Shown: positions 1 through 11,682, counted from the first letter of the stretch. The stretch: 64,000 nt of DNA from Okapia johnstoni (GCA_024291935.2 JAGTYA010000024.1:1860001-1924000); one strand, 5' to 3'. The notes: generated by a model from the sequence alone, not told the origin. A program made the numbers and translations.

Positions 1-390
1 CACGTATTCTGGAAGCTGATGAGGATTAGAGAGTAACTTATGCTTTCAGTGTGCTTGTGCTTTCAGGATAGGAGCATGCAGGTCTTCTCCAGGGGTAATG
101 GGCTTCACAGTCATATCACTGGGAAGGGAGGAGTGCTTGTTTGTCCACCTTCTGCTTAGCGTCTTTTATTCTCGGAATCTTTCCATCTCCTTTCAGTACT
201 TTGAAACCCAAAAGCAGACTTTGACTCTCTGCTCTGCTCAGCTGGTCTGGCTTATTCTTGCCAACGGGGTTTCTTGGTTTTTCCCATTCTTTGCTGACTT
301 GTTTTTAGCATGGTTTCCCTGAATGACCCTGCTTTGCTTGGTGTTCTCACTGCTTGTTCATGAAAACAAAACTCATCCAGTCATTTAAGG

Positions 391-535
391 AATGATTATT
401 GGGCACCCGTTCTATTCTAGATACTGTGGGAGCCAGTGGGGTTACAGTAATGAACCCAACCAAATATTTTGTATCTTCCTGAGCTAGAGAGAAAAGTTAG
501 GTGCATATCACACCAACCAAGATATTTGCTGTGGA
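391..535 (-). repeat. L2 LINE relic, antisense
   Basis: The text follows the reverse complement of the L2 3' end: a degraded match to the usual tattgagcacctactatgtg pattern, then a track like 'ctgtgggagccagtggggttacagtaatgaac'-type L2 sequence. It is old and diverged. The family call is by eye. Confidence 0.5.
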
Positions 536-1639
536 AAAAAAGTTAGAAAGGGAGCTTGCCTGTGACTTTTGAGTTGAGATCTCTGTACTTCCATCTCACT
601 GGACTGGCAGTATCTCCCTTTAATTTTGAACTCTTGCCTGCATCAAAACTTGATATGAAGTACCCCATTTTCAATTCTAGCTCTTGTTTTTGAGTTGTCT
701 TTCTTCTGCTTGCAGCTTGCTCCAACCCCTTGCCCCACCCTAAGGCTCCCATTATTTGTTTTCGTACCCAGTAGTTGGTGCAAACCCTGGTCGTGAACCT
801 ATCTTCCTTTGAAAGTTATTTTCTCTCTTGTTTTCTTATCATCAGACTCTATTGGTTTTCCCCCCACTGTATCTTTACTAGCTTCTTTATTATGTTTTCT
901 ACTTCTTCTTCCTCTTTACATTTCCTAAAAGTTGCCCTAACCCAGATTTTGTCCTAGGCCCTCTTGTGTATCAGCTTACCCTTCTTGGCAGTCTCTTCCA
1001 TTCTAGAAAACTTTGGCATACTGTCTTTGTGCAAATGGCTGGCTAATTTATCTCTCTAAGTGACGCTCCAGTTTTCAAGTTTTTGAGGTAGAAGTGTGTA
1101 GTTCCATGTGTAGAGTATAAATAGAGGTATGTATTGCCACGTAGAGGGATGTAGTACTTCATGTCGTTTTTATCTCCCAGTCTCCTTACTTGAAATCTCA
1201 CCCAACTGCCACCTCCTTGCTCCCTTTCAGATACGCCTGGTTGCCAAGTGGTGCCAGGTTGGCCTGTGTAATGCCATGTTCACAGTCTCTTTGTTTCCAT
1301 GTCTGCAGCTGCAGCTCTAGTTCAGGCCTTCCTTTCCTCTTACCAGTCTGTTATGGTTCTTTCTTAAGGTGCAGCTGCTGCCAGTCTCTCTCGACTCCAG
1401 ATGTCTCTGAGTGCTCTGCCAGGTTAATTTTTCCTGAAACACAACTTTGATCTGTTGTTCTTCTCTTCTGCTCATTCACGCTTCAGAAATTTCCCTACTG
1501 CCTTTGAAAACGGGGCTGGTTTTCTAGACCTTTCAACTTGTTTTGTTTTCCTCGCTACTGCCTCCCTTCATATAGGCTGGACTCTGTCCAAATGGAATTA
1601 ATGTTGCAAGAACCTCCCTGTGCTTTTCTGCTTGTGTGT

Positions 1640-1925
1640 CTGTTTTTTCTTCTTCCCTCTTTTGCAGCAGCATGCATTTCTTACATTCTCAGCTCTTCCT
1701 TAAAATCTTTTCTGAAGCTCTTTCAGATTTCTGGACCTGGAGGTACTCTTCTTCCATCATACATACATGTACCCATACTTTAAAAAAATAAAGTGCTTAT
1801 CACTCCCCACCTGTATTACTTGTTATTTTAATATGATTTTTAAGTCTCCTTAACTTTTGTATCCCTCATTGTGCCTAGCATAGTACCTTGTGGAAATAGT
1901 TGTTGAATTAAGGAGTGGATGAGTA
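1640..1925 (+). repeat. L2 LINE 3' end relic, sense
   Basis: The 3' end shows the L2 hallmark 'gtgcctagcatagtacctt' followed shortly by 'gttgttgaattaa', a diverged form of the L2 terminal ttgttgaatgaatg repeat. The sequence to the left (ctcagctcttccttaaaat) fits the L2 3' region. The left border is approximate, and older L2 sequence may begin near 1150. Confidence 0.5.
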
Positions 1926-3038
1926 TATTTCTGAATGAAACCAGTGGGACAGTCTGGACTCCTGTATGTGCCATTCCCATTACCTTGTTGCTTATCTCAG
2001 ACCATCTTTTTCTCTCTCTTCTTGAAACTTTTTGACTTTATCTCTGACTCTCTTCATGTATCACTGAGTGGTTTGTTACTCTTGGTCTCTGTTGCTTCTT
2101 TCCTGAGTTAGTATTAATCATTTTGGTGAAGGATGTGTGTGGGAAATTTAACGGAAATGGAAGCTAGCGTTCAGTATGACATCTTGATCCATTTTATTGG
2201 AAAGCAGGCTGCCCACCCGGATTTTGGAAATTTGCAAGTATAGGCTTGAAGCCTGGGCCGGTGGCCAGGAGAGAGTAGACGGAGATGTCGTGATGACATG
2301 TTCAGTATCCAGGTGGAAGGCTGGGGTTGGGGGTGCTGGCTGCAGGGACCCCACATTCCAGTCCCCTGAGCCAGGCAACTGCCTGTATTTCTTAGGAGCA
2401 GCCGCCTGAGAGTGTGGTCAGAGGACTGGTTTGAAGTGATGGCAGGTAAGAGAAGGGAAGTAGATGTCTAACTACAATATTGCATTTTTTTGGAAAGCTA
2501 GTGAATCACTGGGGGTTCCATGCATAGTTTTGGACATCTGGTTGTGGCAGTAAGTTAGGTTATGTTGCTGAACTCTAAGGAATTGATTTATTTGATTTCA
2601 CAGAGGAACATCGTTTGTCTAAGGTTAAATTTAGTAAATGCTGCATCTCTTGAGCCCTAGTTTAGTACTTATTTCATGATAGCCTTTAGATTCTAGATCT
2701 TTATACCATCTTCAAAACCATATTCCTTCCTGCTTTTGTGCATTTCACTAGCTGAACAGAACCTCAGAATTCCTTAATTTTCACTCCATTGCCCTATTTG
2801 TGGAGGTTTTTAGTAGAAGTGGCCACAACAAGCAGGGTGTGATACCCATGAGGTTGAATGCCTTGAAAAGCTGCTCAGGACAGATGGTGTGCTTAACTAA
2901 CTGCCGACCAGAAACTGACACCAGGATCCAGGGGGGGGACACCACATTGCCTTTGCCATCCAAGTCCTAAATTCCCTGGAGCACAGAGGAGGCTTCAGGT
3001 TAACTGTTCTTCAGTCACCTGTCTCTTTTTGGTTTCAG

Positions 3039-3130
3039 CTAGTGACACCTGAGCTGCTCAAGGCGGGAAGAACTCAGAGCAGTGGAGGCCCTGCGGGATC
3101 TGGAGAGAAGAGGTGACCTTAGAACCAATA
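3039..3130 (+). other. DIS3L2: DIS3L2 5'UTR segment of the start-codon exon
   Basis: This follows a strong acceptor (tctctttttggtttcag) and runs to the ATG at 3131. It contains no upstream ATG, so scanning ribosomes would meet the DIS3L2 start first in this exon. The start has A at -3 and A at +4, an adequate but not optimal Kozak context. The boundary is inferred from the splice-site pattern alone. Confidence 0.7.
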
Positions 3131-3173
3131 ATGAGCCATCCTGACTACCTCCGGCCCCTGGGGACCCCCAGAG
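3131..3173 (+). CDS. DIS3L2: DIS3L2 coding exon 1 (start codon)
   Basis: This encodes residues 1-14 (MSHPDYLRPLGTPR) plus the first base of a glycine codon completed by the next coding exon (phase 1). The human protein, as I recall it, starts MSHPDYRMNLRPLGTPRG, so this copy lacks three residues (RMN) after Tyr6 but is otherwise the same. The donor AGAG|GTAGCA is weak beyond GTA. The start is chosen because it is the first ATG after a good acceptor and matches the known N-terminus. This segment belongs to the flexible tail before the first cold-shock domain and carries no catalytic residues. Confidence 0.9.
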
Positions 3174-3696
3174 GTAGCAAACAGAAAATGGAGTCTACTC
3201 TAGCAACTGGAAATAAAACTGGAATGGAGGAACAGGGCGGGTCTTAGGACTAAAGAGGGACTATAATCCTTTTGGTGACCTCTTAAATATTCTCCTGTAG
3301 GTTATTTACTTAAGAATTGTGTGGTTTCTTGTTGTCTTAATTTATTGTTATATTGAATACAGCTGTTTAATTTCCCCTAGAAAACTGATGATCTTTTAGT
3401 AATTCCTAGTTTTAAAAGTTTGTGTCTATAAACAGCAAAGCATATTGAACCCATTACTTGTGTTCTGTTCCATGTATATTGTGGTGCTGATTTAAAATTC
3501 AGGTCTCATCTATGTACATTTTATTCATGTCTTCTTACCCAGTTTTCCTTTTTATGACTATTTTAAATCATTATCAGGGGATTTTATTCTTTCTTTTGGT
3601 CTTTAATTTTTTTTTTTTTAAAAAGGTAAAATATCTCCAGTTTTAAAAATACAGAAATGTTTCAGGAAAAAGTTGATTGCTGCCTCATGTTTCTAG
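3174..3696 (+). other. DIS3L2: DIS3L2 intron between coding exons 1 and 2
   Basis: A short intron of 523 bp, from GTAGCA at 3174 to ATGTTTCTAG ending at 3696. It is AT-rich, with a poly-T run near 3608-3620 about 80 bases before the acceptor. No repeat family was recognised. A 71-codon open frame that begins at 3657 simply reads through the acceptor into the exon and is not evidence of another start. Confidence 0.85.
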
Positions 3697-3854
3697 GTGT
3701 GTCCTCTTTGGTTGGCCCACGTGGCGTTGGTGCTTCGCCAGGTGACAAAAAGTCAAAGAACAAGACCACACGAGGGAAGAAAAAGAGCATATTTGAAACC
3801 TACATGTCCAAGGAGGATGTTTCAGAAGGCCTGAAGAGAGGAACACTTATCCAG
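3697..3854 (+). CDS. DIS3L2: DIS3L2 coding exon 2
   Basis: This encodes residues 15-67. It opens by completing Gly15 and runs through a variable stretch ([16 protein letters not shown]), then a lysine/arginine-rich tract ([13 protein letters not shown]), then the strongly conserved [19 protein letters not shown] and TLIQ, which lead into the first cold-shock domain (CSD1). This domain is one of the RNA-binding folds forming the funnel for single-stranded, U-tailed substrates. The match to human DIS3L2 is near-complete from SPGDKKSK onward, while the part before it is more divergent. The acceptor is TTTCTAG and the exon ends in phase 0. The donor CCAG|GTGCTT is weak, which could favour regulated use. 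The protein is a cytoplasmic 3'-5' exonuclease of oligouridylated pre-let-7, other non-coding RNAs and mRNAs; loss in people causes Perlman syndrome. Confidence 0.96.
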
Positions 3855-5389
3855 GTGCTTAAAATATACTAGAAGACTATTCCTTGAATATATGGAATCA
3901 GAAGTAATCAATTATTCATGAAACTGTTTATTTTTCTGTGCTGTGTGCATGAAAGAAATGATGCCATCATAGGCTCAGGGCTTTCCACTTCTTAGACCTC
4001 CAGAGCAATTAGAGGTGAGAAGTGCCACAAGACCGTCACAGAGTGCTCTGAGATTTGAGAGGAGGGAGCCATGACTTCCTGTAAGGGTTGTCTTAGGAGT
4101 GCTTTATTGGAAGGGGTATATTAGAGCCAGGCCGTGGATTGCTGCAGTTAAGTGAAGAGAAGGAGCTTCTCTCGGGGACCAGTATGAGCTCCTAAGAGAG
4201 AAGTGGGATATAGGGTGTGGCTGTAAGACACATTGGTAGGTCAGTTTGCCTGGAACACATGGATGCTGACTACATAGAATAAGGTCGAAAAGGAAACAGT
4301 AAACAGCAGCAGACAATATTTGTTGAGAGCTTTATAGTTTGCTAAATATTTTTACAAGCTAGTTCAGCAGTTTGGCTTGGCAAACGTTGGAGTATCCACT
4401 GTGAGCCAGGAGCCGTTTATATAGGAGCATACCACATGGGTGCTTCCGAGATGAAGGTGGGTGAGGCTGCCTTTCCGTACGTTGAGCCTGTGGCCCTGTC
4501 ATTGTGGAGCAGACATTTTTGTGGACAGATGATTTGAAGATAAAGAGTAAGTGCTCAGATAACAGTATGACCAGGGTGTATGGATGAATGTTGGGGGAAA
4601 CTGTGAAACTGTAGGAGGTGACCCCTGTGGTGAATAGTGAAGGATGACTGTATTAAATGAATGGTGTGTGGGTGGGAGGGAGATAAGGAGAGGGTGTGAC
4701 ATTAATGACATGAACTCTGAAACAGTATGGAGTGGGACAACTCAGGTCTTTTTAAGCGTGAAATCTGAGGCAGGTGGTTGGTAATGAGATGAACAGGGAG
4801 GTGAGGCCACATATCCTTTGAATTAAGTCTGTTTTATATAATTCTTAGGTTAGTATACAAACATTGCCACGTGTACTTGGCTCACTTGAAGATGTTGACT
4901 GTGTTCCATTTTCTCTCATTCTGAGTGCCTGGCTTCTCTATTTGTATTTGGGGCTGGAGATCCAGCCAATTAACAGATACTCTTATCTTCTTTTCCTTTT
5001 TTATCACCGTTTGTATTTACCTGTGGTCCAGTACATACACTTAATATAGACTTTGAATGAAAAATCATTTTTAACAAATTAGTTGCTTTTTATGATTTCA
5101 GAGGTACCATTGGTGTTTTTTTTTTTTTTTTTTTTAAAGCATCCCTTGGTTTCTTTGATAAGGCCTCTCATAAAAGTTAAAGCTTTAGCTGGGCATTTGT
5201 TCATTCATTAAATCATTTATTTGCTGTTTATGGTTTAGCACACACACTGCACTCCATTCCTCTGCAAGTGTCTTGGCCCTCATCTTGTTCCATGTATGAG
5301 GACCTGTTGTGCTTTTCCCAGTCTTATCTCCTGCCCTTCTCTTCCAGGTACGCTCTGCTCCATTCACTCTGATCTTCAAAACGTCCCCA

Positions 5390-5760
5390 ATAAAAACTCT
5401 GCTCTTGATTGCTCTGTGACTCTGTACACGCTGTTCCTGATGCTGGGAATGCTCTCTCCCACTATCTTGATGTAATCATGCTTGACCTTACCTAAATGTT
5501 ACCCCCTTTGTGAAGCTTCACTTAATTCTCCAACCAGAATTGGTCATTACCACTTTTCCTGAAGCCAACCTTTTTGTTTATCCTTTATTCTAAACTTATT
5601 ATCGTTTCTTGGCATTTGAGTTTCCTCAAACAGATTGTTCACTTCCCTGTGGTCAGGGTCATGTCTTATTCCCACAGATTGGCTCAATGACTGGCATTTG
5701 ATTGATGCTTAATACATTTATATCGAATGAATATTTATTTACTGACTGAATAAAGGATCA
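5390..5760 (+). repeat. L2 LINE 3' half, sense
   Basis: It is collinear with the L2 3' end: 'gggaatgctctctccc', then a 'tgtgaagcttcacttaattc' block, then 'cttccctgtggtcagggtca', then a tail like 'aatgaatatttatttactga'. The order and orientation are those of sense-strand L2. The copy is old and diverged. Confidence 0.65.
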
Positions 5761-7039
5761 AGGTACTGTCTTGGAAGAAGAGTTAGTGGACCCTCAGTTG
5801 TTATGACTTGGAGGAAAAATTGTTTATAAAATCTATAGAGATGGGCTGAGGGAAATATTCTGCAATGGTATTATTTTTGCTTCCTCATATTAATTTTTGC
5901 TTTTGAAACAACTCTTTGCTAATATTAAAACAAAAAGCTGATCAATATGACAACTCTGGTTCCCAGGAGTTTGTAAGTGATTCCTCCTGGCCTGTGACAT
6001 CATGGGACTCTGCAGCCAGAGTATCCCCCCCACAGATGAGAGCCGTTGTTCTCTGCAGATGGGAAAGGAATGGGTTCCAGATATGAGGTCACCTTGTGAA
6101 ATATACAACACTGTAAATAAGGGTTTCATAGGCAGAGAAACAGTCCATCTGTGCAGGCCCTGATGGGTAAGGTAAAGACCTGGTCAAGGAAAGATATTTG
6201 AATGCTGTAGCATTCTAATCTTAATGCTACATCTTAATTAGATGTAAGCCTTCATTAACTTTTGTATGCAGACTTAAGTGTATTGTGACATCCTTTGTCT
6301 TTTCCCCATCTAAAGAAGATTTTATTGAAAGACAGAGGTATTTTTAGTTAGAAGTAGAATAATTATTTTATTTTCAGTGCTTTGACCAATAATTTGACAT
6401 TTCATTGTTGTTTTGTCATGTGTGGCAAAGAGAAGTCCACAGTGACCAAAGAAATCTCTTTGCTGTGTTTGAACTGACTGGCAACAACACATGGTCATGT
6501 ACATGTAGTTTTGAAATTTTTTTTTGGAAAATGTTTTCGTGTTGAAGAACATATGTCCTTTTTCTCTCCATAGGTACAGTATTGGAAAGTTATTATGGGA
6601 GGTATTGGGGAAAATGAGAGTATAGGGTAGAAAGGCCTGGAAGGAGTTCAGGTTTGGGGTGATGACCAAAGTGACATGGGTATAAAGATGGTAAAATTGG
6701 TTTGTTTCATATTCCTAAGTGGTCCTTTGGCAAAAGATGGTTCAGTCTGAGCCCCTAGAGCTGCCTGAGGCATGAAGTCAAGTTTCTCCTAGGCTAAAAT
6801 GTTGGTGTAAAGTTGTTATTGGACCCTGAAAGAAATCCTTGTCCAGGAAGACAGGACAGGATGTCCTGTATCTAGTACATTCACCATTTATTTAGAGGGA
6901 AAATCAGTTAGAGAACATTTAGATATGAGTTGAAGAGAAGAATAGTGGATTATAGTAGACTGCCCAGTCATTTAAAAGGAATAGATGATATTCATGACAT
7001 TAATACTGGCGTGGTAGGAGAACTTCAACTCTGCAAACA

Positions 7040-7390
7040 TGAATTAATAAGCTTCTACAAGTGTTTCTTGACCACCTGCTAAGTTGTAAGCATATACCAG
7101 TGAGCAAGATAGGCAATTCACTGGGGGAGACAGGCAAAAACAACTGAAGAAATAAAGAGAAAATTACAGTCTGTGTTGTGTGCTTATAAGAAAGCAAGAA
7201 TAATGAGAGAGAATAACTATGGGGTGCCATTCAACATAGGGAGGTTAGGCCTCTTTGAGGAGGTGATATGAGTTGAGATCTGAAGGGTGAGATTGAACCA
7301 GACATTTGGAGAACTAGGAAAAGAACATTATAGGCAGTGATATCAGCTAGTAGAAGAATGGCAAATGGTGATTGTGAAAACTGATAAACA
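7040..7390 (-). repeat. L2 LINE relic, antisense
   Basis: The + strand reads as the reverse complement of L2: 'ccagtgagcaagataggcaa', then 'gaggaggtgatatgagttga', then 'ggaaaagaacattataggca'. These are diverged forms of the usual L2 antisense landmarks (aacaaaatagac; gaggtgacatttgagcaga; gaagagcattccaggcaga). Confidence 0.6.
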
Positions 7391-7963
7391 TCTTTTACTG
7401 TTGTGATTATGTAACTATTACTCACTTAATGCCATTGTATCATGATTGGTCAATAGAAATAATAATAGAACTCTATATCACCAAAACTACCATTTAATAG
7501 AAAAACCTGTAATCACTTTTAAAAATCCAGATGCATATCAGAATTATCTTGAAAGTTTTTGAAAAATACAAATGTGCAGGTATTGCTTTGTTTTCGCTAG
7601 AGTTCCAGATATGTTTCTTATGAGCACCCATGTTAAAAACAACTGGACTATATGATGATCTTTTACTTTTATCAGTTTGTTTCACTTTTTCTATTTCATA
7701 TTCAGTGCTTCTATTTCATTTAGTTTATGTTTTCCAGTTTCTCCATCTCTTCATTTTTTTTTTAATCTTTTTTCTCAAGACTTTATCAGGTTTAATACAA
7801 AAGCATTTGTATAGCATATATATATAAATAATATGTATACTATATATATTTTAGAAAAGCTTAATGAATTTTTGCCTAACTGAAAAAATTATGACATTTT
7901 GATTCTATTTGTTTGACTTAGTAGGAATAGAATGCTAGATTTCTGATTAAAACAAAAAGATAT

Positions 7964-8155
7964 GCAACAAGCAACAAAGGTTTACTGTATAGCATAGGGA
8001 ATGATAGTCAATATCTTGTAATAACCTATAAAGGAAAATAATTTCAAAAATAATATATGTGTGTATATATAACTGAATCACCTTGCTGTGCACTTGAAAC
8101 ATTGTAAGTCAACTATACATCAGTAAAATATATATATTAAATTAAAAAATGAATA
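7964..8155 (+). repeat. L1 3'UTR fragment (cetartiodactyl type), sense
   Basis: It shows the familiar run 'aaaggtttactgtatagcat', then 'tcaatatcttgtaataacct', then 'aactgaatcaccttgctgtg', then 'cattgtaagtcaactataca', then an A/T-rich tail. This is the 3' end of artiodactyl L1 copies, 5'-truncated. Confidence 0.7.
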
Positions 8156-8279
8156 CACAAGGGAAAAGATTGGAAAATAGAAACAAACCTAATCTTGAGC
8201 TGTCATTTTACACCTCACTTGAGGCCACATAACCTTGGATTTTTTAAAGACATATATCAATAAATGCCTTTATTCTTTT

Positions 8280-8850
8280 TTTAAAGAAAAGAACGGCAAG
8301 TGGAAAAAGGCCTAGTATTTTTGAGGACTAAGAAGAAGGCCTGTTGAATATACTGAGCAAAGGGAATTATGTTGGGAATGAATGGGAGAGTTAGGTGGCT
8401 GCTAGTCGGTGTAGGTTCTCTAGGCTGTGTTGGAGGGTTGGATTTTATTTAAAGAACTGATGGGGAGTCATGGAAGAGTAATAAGCAGGGGAAGGACATG
8501 ATCTATTTTATGCTTTTCAAATAACTCTCTGGCAATTGTGAGATGAATAGAGTAGAAGCTGAGAGACCACGTAAAAGGCTATCACTCTTAACCAAGCAAG
8601 AAAATATGGCGATGTGAACATGGGTGGTGGCAGTGAAGTCGGAGAGAAGTGGGTGGACGTGGAGCTAGTGCTGGCATGACATGTTGATGGGTGAATTGTG
8701 GAGGGTAAGGCAAAGGAAGTCATAATGGATGACTCCTCAGTGTCTCAGTTGAGCCGCTAGATGGATGATGATGCCATTAACCAAAATAAGGCAGACTGAG
8801 GGTTGGAATGTGGTACTGGTTTTTTGGGAGAAGGGAACATATCGCACAGA
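8280..8850 (-). repeat. L2 LINE relic, antisense
   Basis: Landmarks in order on the + strand are 'aacggcaagtggaaaaaggc', 'gttggattttatttaaagaa', 'ggggaaggacatgatctatt' and 'aactctctggcaattgtgag'. This is the reverse complement of the L2 body. It is the leftward continuation of the same family seen at 7040-7390, with intervening L1 sequence. Confidence 0.6.
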
Positions 8851-8892
8851 TGAGTGAAGAGGGGTCTGGTGGTGACTGTGGCAAATGGACAG

Positions 8893-9800
8893 GAAGTCTG
8901 AAGTAGTTAAGACCAAGGACTCTAGAACCAGACTGCTTGGGCTTGAATGTGGTATGCAAGTGGGCACCTCTCAGCTCAGTTCAGTCACTCAGTTGTGTCC
9001 CACTCTTTGCGACCCCATGAATTGCAGCATGCCAGGCTTCCCTGTCCTTCACCAACTCCCAGAGCTTGCTCAAACTCATATCCATCGAGTCGGTGATGCC
9101 ATCCAACCATCTCATCCTTTGTTGTCCCCTTCTCCTCCTGCCTTCCATCTTTTCCAGTATCAGGGTCTTTTCCAATGAGTCAGTTCTTCACATCAGGTGG
9201 CCAAAGTATTGGAGCTTCAGCATCAGTCCTTCCAATGAATATTCAGGACTGATTTCCTTTAGGATTGACTCCTTGCAGTCCGAGGGACTCTCAAGAGTCT
9301 TCTCCAACATCACAGTTCAAAAGCATTAATTCTTCAGCACTCACCTTTCTTTATGGCCCAACTCTCACATCCATGCATGACTACTGGAAAAACCATAGCT
9401 TTGACTAGACGGACCTTTGTTGGCAAAGTAATGTCTCTGCTTTTTAATATGCTGTCTAGGTTGGTCATAGCTTTTCTTCCAAGGAGTAAGCACCTTTTAA
9501 TTTCATGGCTGCAATCACCATCTGCAGTGATTTTGGAGCCCCCCCCCCCCCCAAATAAAGTCTCTCACTGTTTCCATTGTTTCCCATCTATTTGCCATGA
9601 AGTGATAGGACCAGATACCATGATCTTCGTTTCCTGAGGCATGTCTCAGTGCCTCCATTTTCTCATTTTATAAAAAGAGCGCAATGGTACCTACCTCATA
9701 GGGTTGTTTTGAGGGTTAAATTAGTCGATAGACATAAAGCCCTTAAAACAGTGTGTGACCTGTAATAAGCCAGTGTAAGTGTTATTTGCGATTGTTTTCA
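8893..9800 (+). repeat. MIR SINE split by a BovB insertion
   Basis: The left piece (about 8893-8969) reads 'ctctagaaccagactgcttg' and the following MIR text. The right piece (about 9638-9800) resumes with 'gtctcagtgcctccattttc', then 'ggtacctacctcatagggtt'. These are consecutive parts of one sense MIR core, separated by the BovB fragment at 8970-9637. The BovB insertion is therefore much younger than the MIR. Confidence 0.75.
8970..9637 (-). mobile_element. BovB (RTE) LINE 3' fragment, antisense
   Basis: A 5'-truncated BovB. On the minus strand it encodes the BovB C-terminal track, including [19 protein letters not shown] and [20 protein letters not shown], then ends at the ACTGA-rich 3' terminus (8970-8995). 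A 14-base C run sits at 9539-9552 where other copies have a few C's. It is inserted inside an older MIR. It is not expressed as a protein in this position. Confidence 0.9.
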
Positions 9801-10911
9801 TTGCTGTAAGAGAAGCATCTGTTATTCAACTCAGGTGGTTGCTGCCATGTGGCTGATTTTTCATGAAAATCTGGAAATACATATTTATGTGTGAAATTCC
9901 TCAGTTTTAAGCATTTTCAAACATCCTGTAAGCCAAATAAAACATGTTTGTGATTGCCAAGTTAGTCTCATTAGCCCGGCTATATGGTAGTTTTCTACAG
10001 TAATGTTCAGCTCCTTGGGTGTAGGCATGGAGACTCCGGCAGGTAGTTGGAGTCAACTGAGGGTGAGGTTTCATTAGTTGAATATAAGAGGAGGACCCTT
10101 GGCTCAGGGTTTGCAGGGGTGATAAATAATGACAGGCCATGGCAACTCAGTAGCCGAGGAAGGAAATAAACATAGTGAGGGGAAGAGAATGAGCTAAGAG
10201 GCAGAGCATTAGTAAATCAGGGATCCGACCAGAAGGTTTGAAGATGACAGCACCAAGGAGCTGGAGCAGGAGCCATGAATGAAATTCTAAGGATTCTGGG
10301 GATTTTGAGAAAGACTGGGCAAAAAAAGATACTTTTAAAGTTGCAGTGGGGAAGCAAGGGGGGAAACTTTTTTTCCTCTGGTCCTTGAGCTGTATGGGAT
10401 AGGAGAGAAAAGCGGCTCCCTCTGAGAGGACTTGAAGGGAAGTGATCACATCAGATTTCCATGGAGGCCAGGAGGCACCAGAGCCTTCAGCAAAGAGTTG
10501 GAGGATGTAGGCCTAGGAGAGGGTTTAGGGGGGAAACAAGGGGTGAGAGTTTGGGGCAAATTAGACGCTGGTCATAAAAAAGGTGGAAATGGAAGTCCTG
10601 GACTTACGTAGGCAGTGAGTAAGACAAGGTGTCTGCTAGATGCCTCTTCCAGTTACAAGGCCATTTCTTGACATGCTTTGCTGACAGCGTCTTCTATCAG
10701 GCTGTAAGGATGACTGTGGTCCTCTGTGGACTCTGCTAGAGATTCTTCTTTCTTAGTGTGGACACTCACAGGGCGTTATGTTCCTGAGGTGCAGTTTGTA
10801 AAGTCTGCTCCAGTCAAATTGCAAATGCTTTTCTTGAGACAGGCTTCTGTCCCTCCTTATACGCTTTTATGTATCAGGAAGTTTGGGAGAGACAGTCAAG
10901 AATAGAATCTT

Positions 10912-11069
10912 GGGACTTTCCTGGTGGTCCAGTGACTAGGACTCCAAGCTCCCAATGCAGAGGGGCCTGGGTTTGATCCCTGGTTGGGGAACTGGATCCC
11001 ACATACCGCAACTACAGATCCTGTGTGCCACAACTAAGACCCAGCACGACCAAATAAACACTTCAAAAG
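10912..11069 (+). mobile_element. Cetartiodactyl tRNA-derived SINE (CHR type), sense
   Basis: It begins 'gggactttcctggtggtcca' and keeps a recognisable pol III B-box region (gggtttgatccctgg), then 'ggaactggatcccacatacc'. Perfect 14-bp target duplications (aagaatagaatctt) flank it at 10898-10911 and 11070-11083. Confidence 0.9.
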
Positions 11070-11139
11070 AAGAATAGAATCTTTTAGGTCCTTAAAATAT
11101 TTGTTCTTTTAAATGGAGCTGAGATATTTTATAATAACT

Positions 11140-11245
11140 GTTAATGGAGTATATAACCTTTAAAAATTGTAAATCACTACGTTGTATACCTGTAACTTAT
11201 ACAATGTTGCACATCAACTATATCTCAATTAAAAAAAAAAAATCA
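11140..11245 (+). repeat. L1 3'UTR fragment, sense
   Basis: A short L1 3' end: 'acgttgtatacctgtaactt', 'acaatgttgcacatcaacta', 'tatctcaattaaaa', then a poly-A and CA-rich tail. Confidence 0.65.
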
Positions 11246-11502
11246 CACACACACAAAGTCAGGCCAAGATACAGCCCTGAGCAAACCTGTTTCTTTCCCC
11301 TGAGCCCAGTCATGGCATTTCTGAGTGCGCTATACTTAAAGGAACTTTCAAAGCAAAAGGTATTCTTAGTTCTATGCTTCTTCGTGTACTAACCATTCAC
11401 TGGAAAAAAAAAAGAAACTTGGGTCAGAAAATGAATTTTAAAAAATCAACAAGTTTACTTTTATTTATTTGGAGTGTGTATTTCCCCTCACTAGACTGTA
11501 AG

Positions 11503-11682
11503 CCAGACACGACTGAGCGACTTCACTCTCACTTTTCCCTTTCATGCAGTGGAGAAGGAAATGGCAATCCACCCCAGTATTCTTGCCTGGAGAATCCCAG
11601 GGATGGCGGAGCCTGGTGGGCTGCCGTCTATGGGGTCGCACAGAGTCAGACACGACTGAAGCGACTTAGCAGCAGCAGCAGC
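11503..11682 (+). mobile_element. Truncated Bov-A2 SINE, sense
   Basis: It starts in the first Bov-A monomer (cagacacgactgagcgactt) and contains the linker 'cacttttccctttcatgcag' and the complete second monomer, ending in an AGC repeat. Perfect 10-bp target duplications (agactgtaag) lie at 11493-11502 and 11683-11692. It interrupts an L2 3' end whose continuation runs to about 11795. Confidence 0.92.

Larger units (their letters stand above)
1..3038 (+). other. DIS3L2: Intron or upstream sequence before the DIS3L2 start-codon exon
   Basis: No exon could be supported here. The stretch ends in a good acceptor: a pyrimidine-rich tract, then TTTCAG at 3033-3038, which opens the exon carrying the start codon. 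Human DIS3L2, as I recall, has at least one upstream non-coding exon, so this is most likely intron 1, though an upstream exon inside it cannot be excluded. L2 relics occupy about 391-535 and 1640-1925. The remainder looks like ordinary unique or unrecognisably old sequence. Confidence 0.7.

Noticed and set aside
3657..3872. 71-codon + strand open frame overlapping coding exon 2 as a separate gene
   Set aside because: Its upstream part is intron and it reads through the acceptor; the conserved part is the DIS3L2 exon, with proper splice sites at 3697 and 3854.
6322..6669. 115-codon minus-strand open frame
   Set aside because: No start context, splice sites or recognisable domain; the length is expected by chance in AT-rich intron.
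10912..11069. Functional tRNA gene
   Set aside because: The tRNA-like head has a B-box-like motif but belongs to a SINE with a tail and target duplications; it cannot fold as a complete tRNA.
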